From a virus, in IMG/VR virus record IMGVR_UViG_3300048837_001560, positions 1 through 24,451 of that record: 24,451 nt of DNA; one strand, 5' to 3'. How positions within the stretch are numbered: the first letter of the stretch is position 1; every line of letters begins with the position of its first letter. The position numbers and the translations under genes were made by a program. Positions 15,300 through 21,574 of this stretch are shown here, in pieces. A model generated the notes under the pieces. That model did not search any database and was not told the DNA's origin. It was given only the letters and a program-made list of their open reading frames with translations.

Positions 15300-15596
15300 T
15301 CACCGACGCCTCTCCGGTATCGTCTGCTCCATCCCCAGTAGCCGCTCAATCTGTCGCAGCCTGGCGATCGTCCGGTCCCGCTCCCCCAGCAAAAACCGTC
15401 GCAGCGCCACCGCCAGCGACGGTTCAACCGCCGGCTCCATCCCCAGCGCCACCAGCTCCTCCTCCACCCCCCGCTCACGCTTCGGTTCCTGCTCCATATT
15501 CCCATCCATACACCAATCCTCACGATATGCCACGGCACAGCGGCATTGATGCGGCAGCGGCTCATATTTCGCAACTTCCCACCATGCAGTTTCCAT
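15300..15596 (-). CDS. Small hypothetical protein with C-terminal helical region
   Basis: Up to 98 aa from ATG 15596, which lies 7 nt after the preceding stop with AGGTGG close upstream. An internal ATG at 15509 (GAGGA upstream) would give 69 aa and is the main alternative; the first 29 residues contain HQCRC and a third Cys but no recognised domain. The C-terminal part (EPSLAVALRRFLLGERDRTI, ARLRQIERLLGM) is a charged helix, as in many tiny phage proteins. Function unknown. Confidence 0.6.
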   Translation of the reverse strand: METAWWEVAKYEPLPHQCRCAVAYREDWCMDGNMEQEPKRERGVEEELVALGMEPAVEPSLAVALRRFLLGERDRTIARLRQIERLLGMEQTIPERRR

Positions 15597-15603
15597 TCGC
15601 CAC

Positions 15604-16020
15604 CTACCTTAACCCAATCGCCAGCGGCGTCCCATGCGCCGCCGTCAGCTCCGCCCACATCCGGCCGTCCAGCTCGGCAATGATGCGCCTCCGGCTGAAC
15701 CGGTCCGGTGGCCCATCCGCCCCGGCGCAGTCCGCCACCAGGACGCTATACGCCCGGCCATCCGGACCGTACAGCGTCGTCACCTGGCCCACCCGGCTAC
15801 AGTCCATCGCCGCGATATAGCCGTCGACGTCCTGCAGATCCCGCGGCGGCTCATTCCGCCAGATGTCATGCCGCTCCCGGTGGACGACCACCGCCTCCAT
15901 GACACCCGGATCGTAAGCGCTGGCATATCCCTGCTCAACGGCCGGCGTCGTCCGTGCCGTCTCCGGCGCGATCAGCAGCACCATCGCCAGCAGGACCACC
16001 GCGAGCGCCAGGCGCTTCAC
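15604..16020 (-). CDS. Secreted protein, possible double-psi beta-barrel (RlpA-like)
   Basis: 138 aa from GTG 16020, overlapping the preceding stop by four bases (GTGA). The N-terminus is a textbook signal peptide: MKR, then LALAVVLLAMVLLIAP, then a polar cleavage region (ETARTTPAVEQ). The mature part has GYASAYDPGVMEAVV, IAAMDCSRVGQVTTLYGPDG, AYSVLVADCAGADGPPDRFS and IIAELDGRMWAEL. This order (YaS.Y.pg, a conserved Cys/Gly strand, a V.V.DCAG strand, then a helix resembling DLt..af..L) resembles small double-psi barrel proteins such as RlpA domains. A role in cell-wall contact or lysis is conceivable, but catalytic ability is not shown. Two cysteines could form a disulfide after export. Confidence 0.65.
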   Translation of the reverse strand: MKRLALAVVLLAMVLLIAPETARTTPAVEQGYASAYDPGVMEAVVVHRERHDIWRNEPPRDLQDVDGYIAAMDCSRVGQVTTLYGPDGRAYSVLVADCAGADGPPDRFSRRRIIAELDGRMWAELTAAHGTPLAIGLR

Positions 16021-16346
16021 CAGTACACCTCATGATTCAGCGCCTGCGACAACCATCCGACCGCCGCGCCGTTGTCGATGTGCTTGGCCGTGACGCGGAT
16101 AACAGTCCATTCGTCCAGTACCGCCTCGTTGTACTTCTCGCAGTCGGCCGTATATCCCGCGCCGCGCGTGTGTCGGCCGGCCGCATACACGCCGCCTTCC
16201 ACCTCGCACGCCACGCGCTCAGCCGGCCACGCGAAGTCAAACCGCCACTGTCGCCGCGAATGAAACCGGTGTTCCTCGACCCACGGCGGAAACTCCATCG
16301 CGCGCAGGTGCAACCGCAGCGCGGCCACCAGGTGGGACTCATTCAT
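16017..16346 (-). CDS. Putative PD-(D/E)XK-type endonuclease
   Basis: 109 aa from ATG 16346, overlapping the upstream stop by four bases (ATGA). The centre reads RQWRFDFAWPAERVACEVEGG, with D37 and E48/E50 spaced as in the D...ExE/K core of restriction-like nucleases, and then GRHTRGAGYTADCEKYNEAV and TVIRVTAKHIDNG, the usual helix and last strand of this phage family (Vsr/DUF559-like organisation). Such small nucleases occur in phage packaging or replication regions. The expected Lys after the ExE is not obvious, so activity is uncertain. The neighbour genes are small membrane and secreted proteins and give no functional hint. Confidence 0.65.
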   Translation of the reverse strand: MNESHLVAALRLHLRAMEFPPWVEEHRFHSRRQWRFDFAWPAERVACEVEGGVYAAGRHTRGAGYTADCEKYNEAVLDEWTVIRVTAKHIDNGAAVGWLSQALNHEVYW

Positions 16347-16579
16347 GCCCAGCGCCTCAGCTCCACCACGCCTAGAAACAGCGTCCATCGGTAGATGCTC
16401 AGCCGGCTCCCTTCAAACCGTATGAACTGAATCCCCTTCCATTCCGGCCAGAAGACCAGTTGGTATCTCGATCTCGCCGCCCCCAGTCGCAGCCACGCCA
16501 CCACATGCGCCCCAACCGCGATCAGCAGCAGCGGCGACGCCACAATCCATAGCACCAACTCCCTCAGCCGCAGCCGCAT
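16343..16579 (-). CDS. Small protein with one N-terminal membrane helix
   Basis: 78 aa from ATG 16579, inside the 3' end of the preceding 50-aa gene (16 nt overlap), with GGGAGGAGG about 5 nt upstream as a strong ribosome-binding site. Residues about 8-30 (LVLWIVASPLLLIAVGAHVV) form one transmembrane helix, followed by a basic, aromatic domain (YQLVFWPEWKGIQFIRFEGS) that would face one side of the membrane. Unknown family. With the two tiny membrane proteins nearby it could belong to a lysis cassette, but the sequence does not show it. Confidence 0.65.
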   Translation of the reverse strand: MRLRLRELVLWIVASPLLLIAVGAHVVAWLRLGAARSRYQLVFWPEWKGIQFIRFEGSRLSIYRWTLFLGVVELRRWA

Positions 16580-16716
16580 AACCCTCCTCCCAGGACCCAC
16601 CGCAGGCCCAGCCATGTCAGCACCAACCCGGCGATGAGCAGCACAACCACTACCACCAACGCCCAGAAGTCCAGCCATCGAAACGGCCTTCCCGTGACCC
16701 ACCAATTGTCATTCAT
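16564..16716 (-). CDS. Tiny membrane protein, 50 aa
   Basis: ATG 16716 to TGA 16566-16564. It overlaps the preceding gene by 8 nt and the next by 16 nt, fitting the tiling of this array. Translation: MNDNWWVTGRPFRWLDFW, then a single long hydrophobic helix (ALVVVVVLLIAGLVLTWLGL) and a Gly/Cys-rich end (GGGLCGCG). Nothing else would fill this gap, and the start of the following gene depends on translation arriving here. A holin-like or accessory membrane role is possible. Confidence 0.6.
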   Translation of the reverse strand: MNDNWWVTGRPFRWLDFWALVVVVVLLIAGLVLTWLGLRWVLGGGLCGCG

Positions 16717-16930
16717 GACTCTCACCGTCCGGGAGTAGGTTTAGGAGTGCCTCCGCCAGCGTGACGTCCGTTTCGGCAATAAACGATACATCGACCCGAG
16801 TGATATCATTCATGTTTATCGACACGGATACAGCCAGAACATTCAGCAACTCGGTGTCGTCCACAAACAGGCGCATCCCACGACCCGTATACCCTGGTGC
16901 ATCAATCCGTACACGATTCAAGCTCGCCAC
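16709..16930 (-). CDS. Small hypothetical phage protein, beta-rich
   Basis: 73 aa from GTG 16930, directly after the TAA of the previous gene (TAAGTG) and preceded by GGGAGGAG. Sequence runs SLNRVRIDAPGYTGRGM, RLFVDDTELLNVLAVSVSIN, then ITRVDVSFIAETDV. The pattern (a short named strand, an 'elt.v..vs' strand, a 'vtl.fia..ev' strand) recurs in many unnamed siphovirus proteins encoded near terminase genes. No membrane segment. Function not known. Confidence 0.72.
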   Translation of the reverse strand: MASLNRVRIDAPGYTGRGMRLFVDDTELLNVLAVSVSINMNDITRVDVSFIAETDVTLAEALLNLLPDGESHE

Positions 16931-17227
16931 TTACTCACTCCTCCCGCCGCCTCGCGACGGCACCCGACCCCGATTGCTCACATCTATCTGTGGCAGTGTC
17001 GGCTCCTCCGTCACATCGACGATGTCACTCTCGGCCAGCACCCCGGCCTCAAACAGGAACTGCACCGTCTGCCCGCGCACCGTCCGGCCGACCCTCCCGG
17101 ATGAATCCACCAGAACCACGAACGGCCACCGCTGGCCCAGTCCCCCTGGCCGCACTCGTCGCTCCAGCCGCCACCCATCGGCCAGCAACTCCATGATGTA
17201 GCGTTGATACTCCGACAACTCCGCCAT
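16931..17227 (-). CDS. Small hypothetical protein, paralogue of the gene at 19423-19644
   Basis: 98 aa from ATG 17227, 5 nt after the preceding stop. The first 65 residues, SEYQRYIMELLADGWRLERR onward, align with the 73-aa protein encoded on the other side of the terminase genes: both read YQ..I...L..G.RLERR.R..G.G..W, VVLVD..G and TVR..TV..L..AG. The last 30 residues (DVTEEPTLPQIDVSNRGRV) are a polar tail without counterpart. The shared domain is short and may be a helix followed by a beta meander. Function unknown; the duplication suggests a role that is used in two settings or a partner pair. Confidence 0.75.
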   Translation of the reverse strand: MAELSEYQRYIMELLADGWRLERRVRPGGLGQRWPFVVLVDSSGRVGRTVRGQTVQFLFEAGVLAESDIVDVTEEPTLPQIDVSNRGRVPSRGGGRSE

Positions 17228-17232
17228 TCGCC

Positions 17233-17400
17233 TTACTCCTGCCTGCTGTCCTTCGCCCAGGCGAACGCCACCACCAGCAGCAGCGCCCCGGCCCACAGCC
17301 ACACCGCCGGCTCGTAGATAAGCCACAGTCCGTACCCAATCGCCGCGGCCCCGGCGAGGCCCAGTCCATCCTGCGCGACCCAGCGCAACGTCTCTCTCAT
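17233..17400 (-). CDS. Tiny membrane protein, 55 aa, overlapping the large terminase stop
   Basis: ATG 17400 overlaps the terminase stop by four bases (ATGA), the same translational coupling used throughout the array, and the frame ends at TAA 17235-17233. The protein MRETLRWVAQDGLGLAG continues with two hydrophobic segments (LAGAAAIGYGLWLIYE and AVWLWAGALLLVVAFAW) separated by a short polar turn, then KDSRQE. Two-helix small proteins can be holins, and the topology would fit, but no endolysin is recognised nearby. Confidence 0.68.
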   Translation of the reverse strand: MRETLRWVAQDGLGLAGAAAIGYGLWLIYEPAVWLWAGALLLVVAFAWAKDSRQE

Positions 17401-18962
17401 ATCAACTCAATCCCTCGCGTCTCATACACGCTCTCTTCGTCGAGGTCATGCCGCATTGCCCGGCCCAGCGCCATCAGCAACGCGACCACGCCGTCGATCT
17501 TCCGCCTTGCCTTGGTCTTGTTCGGTTTCAGGTTCCCGGCCGGGTCCTGGTCCACGACCACATTGTCAGCGTTCCACCGCAGCACCGGGTGGCCGTTGTG
17601 CTGCAACCCGCCTGCGTTCAGCAGCCGGTAAAGCTCTTTCGCCGGGGCGCTCATGCTGGCGTAGCCCTGGCCGAACTCCACCATCACCAGCCCCGCCCCG
17701 GCGAGCTGGTTCGACACCTGCACCGACCCCCACCGGTCGAATGCGATGTCCACGATGTTGAACCGCTCTGCCAGTTCCTCAATGTCGCGAGTGATCACCG
17801 CGTGGTCGATGACATTGCCCGGCGTCGCCCGCACGAACCCGTCCCGAATCCACGCCTCGTAATTCGCCTGCTGCTGCCGTTGCCGCTCCACCACGTTCTC
17901 CGCCGGCAACCAGAAGAACGGCAGCACGCGATACGGCGCCGCGCCCGTCTCCTCATCCGGAAACAGCAGCACCAGCGACGCCAGGTCGCTCGTGTTCGCC
18001 AGGTCCAGACCGCCGTAGCAGGTCCGGCCCTCCAGCGACTTCTCATCGAACTCCGCCCGGCACGCGTCCCACACCTCCAGCGGAAACCACTTCGACCGCT
18101 GCGCCGTCCGGATGTTCAGCAGCAGCCTCTTGAACGTGTTGATGTACGCCGGCGAGTTCGCCGCCCGGCGCGCCTCCTCCGCCATGTACTCCGGTTTCAG
18201 CGACACGCCATAGTTCGGATTCGCCGCCGCCCACACCGCCGGGTCCTGCCAGTCCGCGTCCGCCGCGGCTTCGTAGATCAGCGGATAGAACGTCTCATCC
18301 TCAATCACCCCGTCCCGAACCTGCACCGCGTACTCGTAGATCTCCGCCTCGATCGACTCCGGCTCATACCCGGCCGTCGTTAAGGCAATGACCAGCGGCT
18401 GCTGCCGAGAGCCCTGCGCCGTGGTCAGCGTATCCCACAGCTCGCGCGTCGGCTGCGTATGCAGCTCATCAAACACCACCAGGTGTGGATTCAACCCGTG
18501 CTTGGTCTTGACATCGGAGCTGAGGACCTTGTAGCTGCTCATGGTCTTCTCGACCGTAATCGCCCGCTTGTAGACCCGCGCCTGTTTCATGAGACGCGCC
18601 GACGACCGGACCATGTCCTTCGTCTGCTCAAACACGATCCCGGCCTGGTCCCGGTCGGCCGCGGCCGAAAAGACGTCCGCTCCCCGCTCTCCGTCCGCGA
18701 AGAGCGCATACGCCGCCAGCGCCGAGCCCCACGTCGACTTGCCGTTCTTTCGCGGCACATACAGCAACACACGACGATACCGCCGCGTCCCGTCACTCCG
18801 CCGCTTCCAGCCGAAAATCTCCCGCGTTGCCTGCCGCTGCCACTCCTCCAGCACAAACGGCTGACCCGCGAACTCGCCCTTCGTATGCTGCAGGTACGTT
18901 TCGATGAACCAGACGACCCGCTCGGCCGCCTCCTCATCGAAATAGTAATCACTCGCCGCCAT
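17397..18962 (-). CDS. terL: Terminase large subunit (ATPase-nuclease packaging motor)
   Basis: 521 aa from ATG 18962; a GTG at 18986 is open but the ATG, just inside the 3' end of the 59-aa gene, is preferred. N-terminal adenine-binding region FVLEEWQRQ; Walker A VPRKNGKST at residues 69-77; Walker B LVVFDELH at 161-168 with D165/E166; coupling motif ALTTAG shortly after. The C-terminal nuclease half has GGLDLANTSDLASL, VDIAFDRWG and a late KIDGVVALLMALG, giving the acidic residues of the RNase H-like site. This is the large family of HK97-like phage terminases. It cuts concatemers and pumps DNA through the portal, working with the small subunit at 19650-20141. Confidence 0.95.
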   Translation of the reverse strand: MAASDYYFDEEAAERVVWFIETYLQHTKGEFAGQPFVLEEWQRQATREIFGWKRRSDGTRRYRRVLLYVPRKNGKSTWGSALAAYALFADGERGADVFSAAADRDQAGIVFEQTKDMVRSSARLMKQARVYKRAITVEKTMSSYKVLSSDVKTKHGLNPHLVVFDELHTQPTRELWDTLTTAQGSRQQPLVIALTTAGYEPESIEAEIYEYAVQVRDGVIEDETFYPLIYEAAADADWQDPAVWAAANPNYGVSLKPEYMAEEARRAANSPAYINTFKRLLLNIRTAQRSKWFPLEVWDACRAEFDEKSLEGRTCYGGLDLANTSDLASLVLLFPDEETGAAPYRVLPFFWLPAENVVERQRQQQANYEAWIRDGFVRATPGNVIDHAVITRDIEELAERFNIVDIAFDRWGSVQVSNQLAGAGLVMVEFGQGYASMSAPAKELYRLLNAGGLQHNGHPVLRWNADNVVVDQDPAGNLKPNKTKARRKIDGVVALLMALGRAMRHDLDEESVYETRGIELI

Positions 18963-19128
18963 CACTCGGCTCGGTCTCGTCCTCACACCGCGGGTCCTGA
19001 GCCATCGCGATTCGGCTCTCCACAGACGTAATCCGCAGCCGCACGTGCCGCACCTCGGCCTCTGCCTCTGCCAGCCACCGCTTCAGACGGTCAAGTTCCA
19101 TCCACAAGTTGTGTTCATTCTCATTCAT
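18949..19128 (-). CDS. Small coiled-coil protein, 59 aa, between small genes and large terminase
   Basis: ATG 19128 to TGA 18951-18949, beginning 6 nt after the previous stop with GAGGAG upstream, and overlapping the terminase start by 14 nt. The product starts MNENEHNLWMELDRLKRWLA, continues as a heptad-like amphipathic helix (EAEAEVRHVRLRITSVESRI) and ends in an acidic tail (DPRCEDETEPSDGGE). It is too short for usual gene-length cut-offs but fills the only gap in the packaging array and has the right coupling distances. Short coiled-coil proteins before terminase genes are common; function unknown. Confidence 0.65.
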   Translation of the reverse strand: MNENEHNLWMELDRLKRWLAEAEAEVRHVRLRITSVESRIAMAQDPRCEDETEPSDGGE

Positions 19129-19134
19129 CGCGTG

Positions 19135-19422
19135 CTACCGCTCCTCGATGATGCGGTCCCCTTCCGCGGCCCTCTCCATCGCCTCGACAAACGTCGCCGC
19201 CGCTGAGGCGAAGAGCACTTCAGACTGCCCCGTGCGCCCGGCCAGGTCCTCGATGATGGCACGGTGGAAGTTGTGTGCCGCCATGAATCCGTCCACGTAA
19301 TCCACGCCGCCCGGATAGTCGTTGATGAACGCCTGATACGCCTTCACCAGGTAATTGGTCAGCAACCTCACCACATGCTGGTCCGCCACCGGCCCCGTGA
19401 CCACAGTCGGCTTCGTCGGCAT
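19135..19422 (-). CDS. Small hypothetical helical protein
   Basis: 95 aa from ATG 19422, which directly follows the TAA of the preceding gene (TAAATG), with GGGAGGAG upstream. Helical content is high: ADQHVVRLLTNYLVKAYQAF, FMAAHNFHRAIIEDLAGRTG, ASAAATFVEAMERAAEGD. No known motif, no membrane segment. Lies between the first paralogue and the coiled-coil gene, inside the packaging module. Confidence 0.75.
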   Translation of the reverse strand: MPTKPTVVTGPVADQHVVRLLTNYLVKAYQAFINDYPGGVDYVDGFMAAHNFHRAIIEDLAGRTGQSEVLFASAAATFVEAMERAAEGDRIIEER

Positions 19423-19644
19423 TTACTCCTCCCGCTCCTCCGGCCGGCCAACCTCATAGCCAACCGCCTCCAGCGCGGCCACCGTCGGCCGTCTTACGGT
19501 CCCCAGTTCCGCGCCTTCCTCATCCACCAGGACCACCACCGCGTGGTCCCACAGGTAGCCGAACCCTGTCCGGCGCATCCGCCGCTCCAGCCGGCACCCA
19601 GCCTCCAGCCGCGCCGCGATCCCCTGCTGATATCGTGTCAACAT
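19423..19644 (-). CDS. Small hypothetical protein, paralogue of the gene at 16931-17227
   Basis: 73 aa from ATG 19644, 5 nt after the small-terminase stop. It reads TRYQQGIAARLEAGCRLERR, then a Trp-containing turn, AVVVLVDEEGAELGTVRR and TVAALEAVGYEVG. The second copy, left of the large terminase, shares the RLERR box, the VVLVD strand and the TVR..TV..L end in the same order. The C-terminus here is short and acidic (RPEEREE). Role unknown. Confidence 0.75.
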   Translation of the reverse strand: MLTRYQQGIAARLEAGCRLERRMRRTGFGYLWDHAVVVLVDEEGAELGTVRRPTVAALEAVGYEVGRPEEREE

Positions 19645-19649
19645 TGGTC

Positions 19650-20141
19650 CTACGTCCGCGCCCGTTTGGCCGCCATCTCAAACTCGCTGAACAGATCGTC
19701 CATGGCATCCTCGCCCTGCTCGACCCGTATCCGCGACCGAGCGCTCGGCGTCATCCCGAACTCCCGCAGCCACGTCAGCAGCTCCTTCCGCGAGCTGTTC
19801 ATGATCGACACCGCCGGATGCTGGTACGAGCCGCCGCGCTCCGAGACCGCGATCATGCCCTCACGTTCGACCTCCGCCCGCGCCGCCATGAACGTGGCAT
19901 ACGCCTCGCACAGCAACGCCAGCGCGAGCTGGTCGACCTGCGTCAGCAGCCCGCACTCGTACAGCGGCCGCGCTATCCGCCGCCAATGCGCCTTCGCCTC
20001 ATCCGACAACCACCGCGGCGCCTGCGGCAACTTCGCCGCCGGCCGCGGCTGCGCCTCCCGCGCATTCAGCGCGCGCTTCCCCGGATTCCCCGCCAGCTCT
20101 GTCAGCCGCGTCGGCCGCGGCGCCGGTCCTCTTCGTCCCAT
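19650..20141 (-). CDS. terS: Terminase small subunit, P27 family
   Basis: 163 aa from ATG 20141, sharing a base with the TAA of a tiny upstream frame (TAATG), with GGAGGAGAGAG upstream. MGRRGPAPRPTRLTELAGNP then GKRALN is the signature start of P27-type small terminases, followed by LSDEAKAHWRRIARPLYECG, LTQVDQLALALLCEAYATF, a QHPAVSIMNSSRKELLTWLR segment and FGMTPSARSRIRV, all in family order. It recognises the packaging site and regulates the large subunit. The HNH nuclease gene next to it is the usual partner in such phages. Confidence 0.93.
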   Translation of the reverse strand: MGRRGPAPRPTRLTELAGNPGKRALNAREAQPRPAAKLPQAPRWLSDEAKAHWRRIARPLYECGLLTQVDQLALALLCEAYATFMAARAEVEREGMIAVSERGGSYQHPAVSIMNSSRKELLTWLREFGMTPSARSRIRVEQGEDAMDDLFSEFEMAAKRART

Positions 20142-20242
20142 TATGCTCTCTCCTCCACTTCATACCCCCGGCCTCCGATATCTGCGGCCGCGCGCGCGGG
20201 ACCCCCCCGCCGGTACCCGGTACACATGGTTTCAGGATTCAT
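20141..20242 (-). CDS. Possible very small ORF between HNH and small terminase genes, 33 aa
   Basis: ATG 20242 overlaps the HNH stop by four bases (ATGA) and the stop TAA overlaps the small-terminase ATG (TAATG), so the frame bridges the gap perfectly. The product MNPETMCTGYRRGGPARAAA ends in DIGGRGYEVEERA. There is no family to compare; it may exist mainly to carry ribosomes across the gap, and could also be chance, as the gap includes a GC-rich palindromic stretch (CCGCGCGCGCGG). Confidence 0.35.
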   Translation of the reverse strand: MNPETMCTGYRRGGPARAAADIGGRGYEVEERA

Positions 20243-20652
20243 GCCGCCCCTCCCCTCTCCGCTCCCCGGCTCTCGCCGGGCGCTTGCTGCATGTCTTGGT
20301 TGGTCTTCCTCGAATGGCACGATTTGCACAGCGGCTGCAGGTTATCATCAGCGTGCGTTCCGCCGGCGCGAAGCGGGGTGATGTGGTCCACCTCGGTGGC
20401 CAGCGTCACGCGGCCGTCTGCTCGACAGTGCACGCACAGCGGACTCGTCGCCAGGATGCGTCGTCGGATGCGCTGCCACCGTCGGTCATAGCCGCGGGCC
20501 GAGGGGGAGGGCCTTGACGCCGGCATGCTCTCGCGCTCTTCCACCACCGACGGCCGTTCCTCCACCGCTGCATGCCGGGCACAGTACCGCCCGGACATGG
20601 CAATGCCGGCGCAGTGCGCAACCGCGCACTGTCGACCTGCTCGCCTGGCCAT
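20239..20652 (-). CDS. HNH endonuclease next to terminase, with N-terminal zinc-ribbon-like segment
   Basis: 137 aa from ATG 20652, overlapping the preceding TGA by one base (TGATG). The HNH domain is complete: zinc-binding C73-x2-C76 and C109-x2-C112, the catalytic VDHITPL (D89, H90), DDNLQPLC (N104) and H113 in CKSCHSRKT. Before it is a segment rich in Cys/His (C9, C14, C24, H27: CAVAHC then RYCARHA) which could be a second zinc site, and a disordered basic linker. HNH proteins in this position (HK97 gp74 type) are needed for cutting at the packaging site together with terminase. Confidence 0.9.
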   Translation of the reverse strand: MARRAGRQCAVAHCAGIAMSGRYCARHAAVEERPSVVEERESMPASRPSPSARGYDRRWQRIRRRILATSPLCVHCRADGRVTLATEVDHITPLRAGGTHADDNLQPLCKSCHSRKTNQDMQQAPGESRGAERGGAA

Positions 20653-20906
20653 CAGTCCTCCACTCCTCCAACGCCGTCCAGTTGCATCACGCCGGCGCAA
20701 TCACTCGTGACGTCCACCCCCAGCACCAGGTAGACCGCGCCGTCGGCGAGCTCCCACTCGCTGATGTAGCCACCACCGGGCTCATCAGCATCTTCCACCA
20801 CTCCCGACACGCTGCCACCGGCCAGGTTGGCACAGAGCAGCACGCTCTTCACCATGCCCGGCGGCAGCGCGGCTACAATGAGCTCGACGACATCACGCGG
20901 ATACAT
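20652..20906 (-). CDS. Small hypothetical protein, beta-rich
   Basis: 84 aa from ATG 20906, overlapping the end of the membrane-protein gene by 14 nt. The frame is open further upstream, but the sequence there is the out-of-frame shadow of the membrane gene. It begins MYPRDVVELIVAALPPGMVK and continues SVLLCANLAGGSVSG, YISEWELADGAVYLVLGVDV. A short GAVYLV phrase recalls GIVYLV in the product of 22802-23074; this is too short to claim homology. Function unknown. Confidence 0.68.
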   Translation of the reverse strand: MYPRDVVELIVAALPPGMVKSVLLCANLAGGSVSGVVEDADEPGGGYISEWELADGAVYLVLGVDVTSDCAGVMQLDGVGGVED

Positions 20907-21495
20907 GACGCTGTTGACGGATACGCTTTGCTCTCTCTCGCAGGAGCTGGCCCTCGGCCAGGCTGCGGAAGGCGTCCATGGCGACGCGGGCGCGTCGGTT
21001 GCGGGCCTCAGCAGAGTTGTATTCGTAGTAGGCAACCAGCACGCCATTGCCGGCGATCGCGATCGTCATGCAGGCCAGCCCGAGCAGGTTCACCGCCCAG
21101 CCCGCGGCCGTCAACGACCCGTCGGCGGCGGTCAGGCTGACCCAGCTTGTTCTGAGCACGATGAAGATCACGGTGATGAGCACACTGATCGCCATGTTGA
21201 TGCCGGTGCCGATGCTGGCGGCCGTCATCTGGACAGTTGTACTCGCATGGCCTTCCCGCAGCCTCGGCCAGGCCGCGGCCAGGCCGTCAATGGCCAGCGT
21301 GCCGACGAGTGCGGCCGTCCAGGCCGAGTACTCCATACCGACCAGCCACGCAAAGAGTTGGTCACCATACTCGAAGAAGAAACCGGCCGTCGTGACGGCC
21401 AACAACAACCGGACCAACCAACCGACGATGCCGCCACCATGGTTACTGCCAGTCTTGTCATCCAAATCTTCCAGGTTAAAAAAGTCGTTCATCAT
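20893..21495 (-). CDS. Integral membrane protein with four predicted helices
   Basis: 200 aa from ATG 21495; a second ATG three bases on (21492) is better spaced from AGAGGT. After an acidic N-terminus (FFNLEDLDDKTG) there are four hydrophobic segments at about residues 22-44 (GWLVRLLLAVTTAGFFF), 56-76, 90-114 (INMAISVLITVIFIVL) and 129-158 (NLLGLACMTIAIAGNGVLVA), then a basic cytoplasmic tail (RERAKRIRQQRH). The family is not recognised. It could be a superinfection-exclusion or host-membrane-modifying protein; holins are usually smaller. Confidence 0.78.
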   Translation of the reverse strand: MMNDFFNLEDLDDKTGSNHGGGIVGWLVRLLLAVTTAGFFFEYGDQLFAWLVGMEYSAWTAALVGTLAIDGLAAAWPRLREGHASTTVQMTAASIGTGINMAISVLITVIFIVLRTSWVSLTAADGSLTAAGWAVNLLGLACMTIAIAGNGVLVAYYEYNSAEARNRRARVAMDAFRSLAEGQLLRERAKRIRQQRHVSA

Positions 21496-21546
21496 TACCT
21501 CTGTGTTGTGTTACTATTTGTGCGGCCGTTCACCTCTGTGCGGCCC

Positions 21547-21566
21547 GGCGGCGTGTGAGCGCCGCC
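21547..21566. promoter_or_regulatory. GC-rich stem-loop downstream of the DUF551-like gene
   Basis: Arms ggcggcg and cgccgcc (7 bp) with loop tgtgag, starting 8 nt after the stop at 21575 in minus-strand reading. There is no T run, so it does not look like an efficient intrinsic terminator. The adjacent 80-nt gap also holds two copies of CACAGAGGT, one being the ribosome-binding site of the membrane-protein gene. Confidence 0.35.
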
Positions 21567-21574
21567 GTTACTTT

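Noticed and set aside
19264-20517. Plus-strand frame of 417 codons across terminase and small genes
   Set aside because: It lies antisense to several well-supported genes (small terminase, paralogue, HNH) and its translation has no domain-like pattern.
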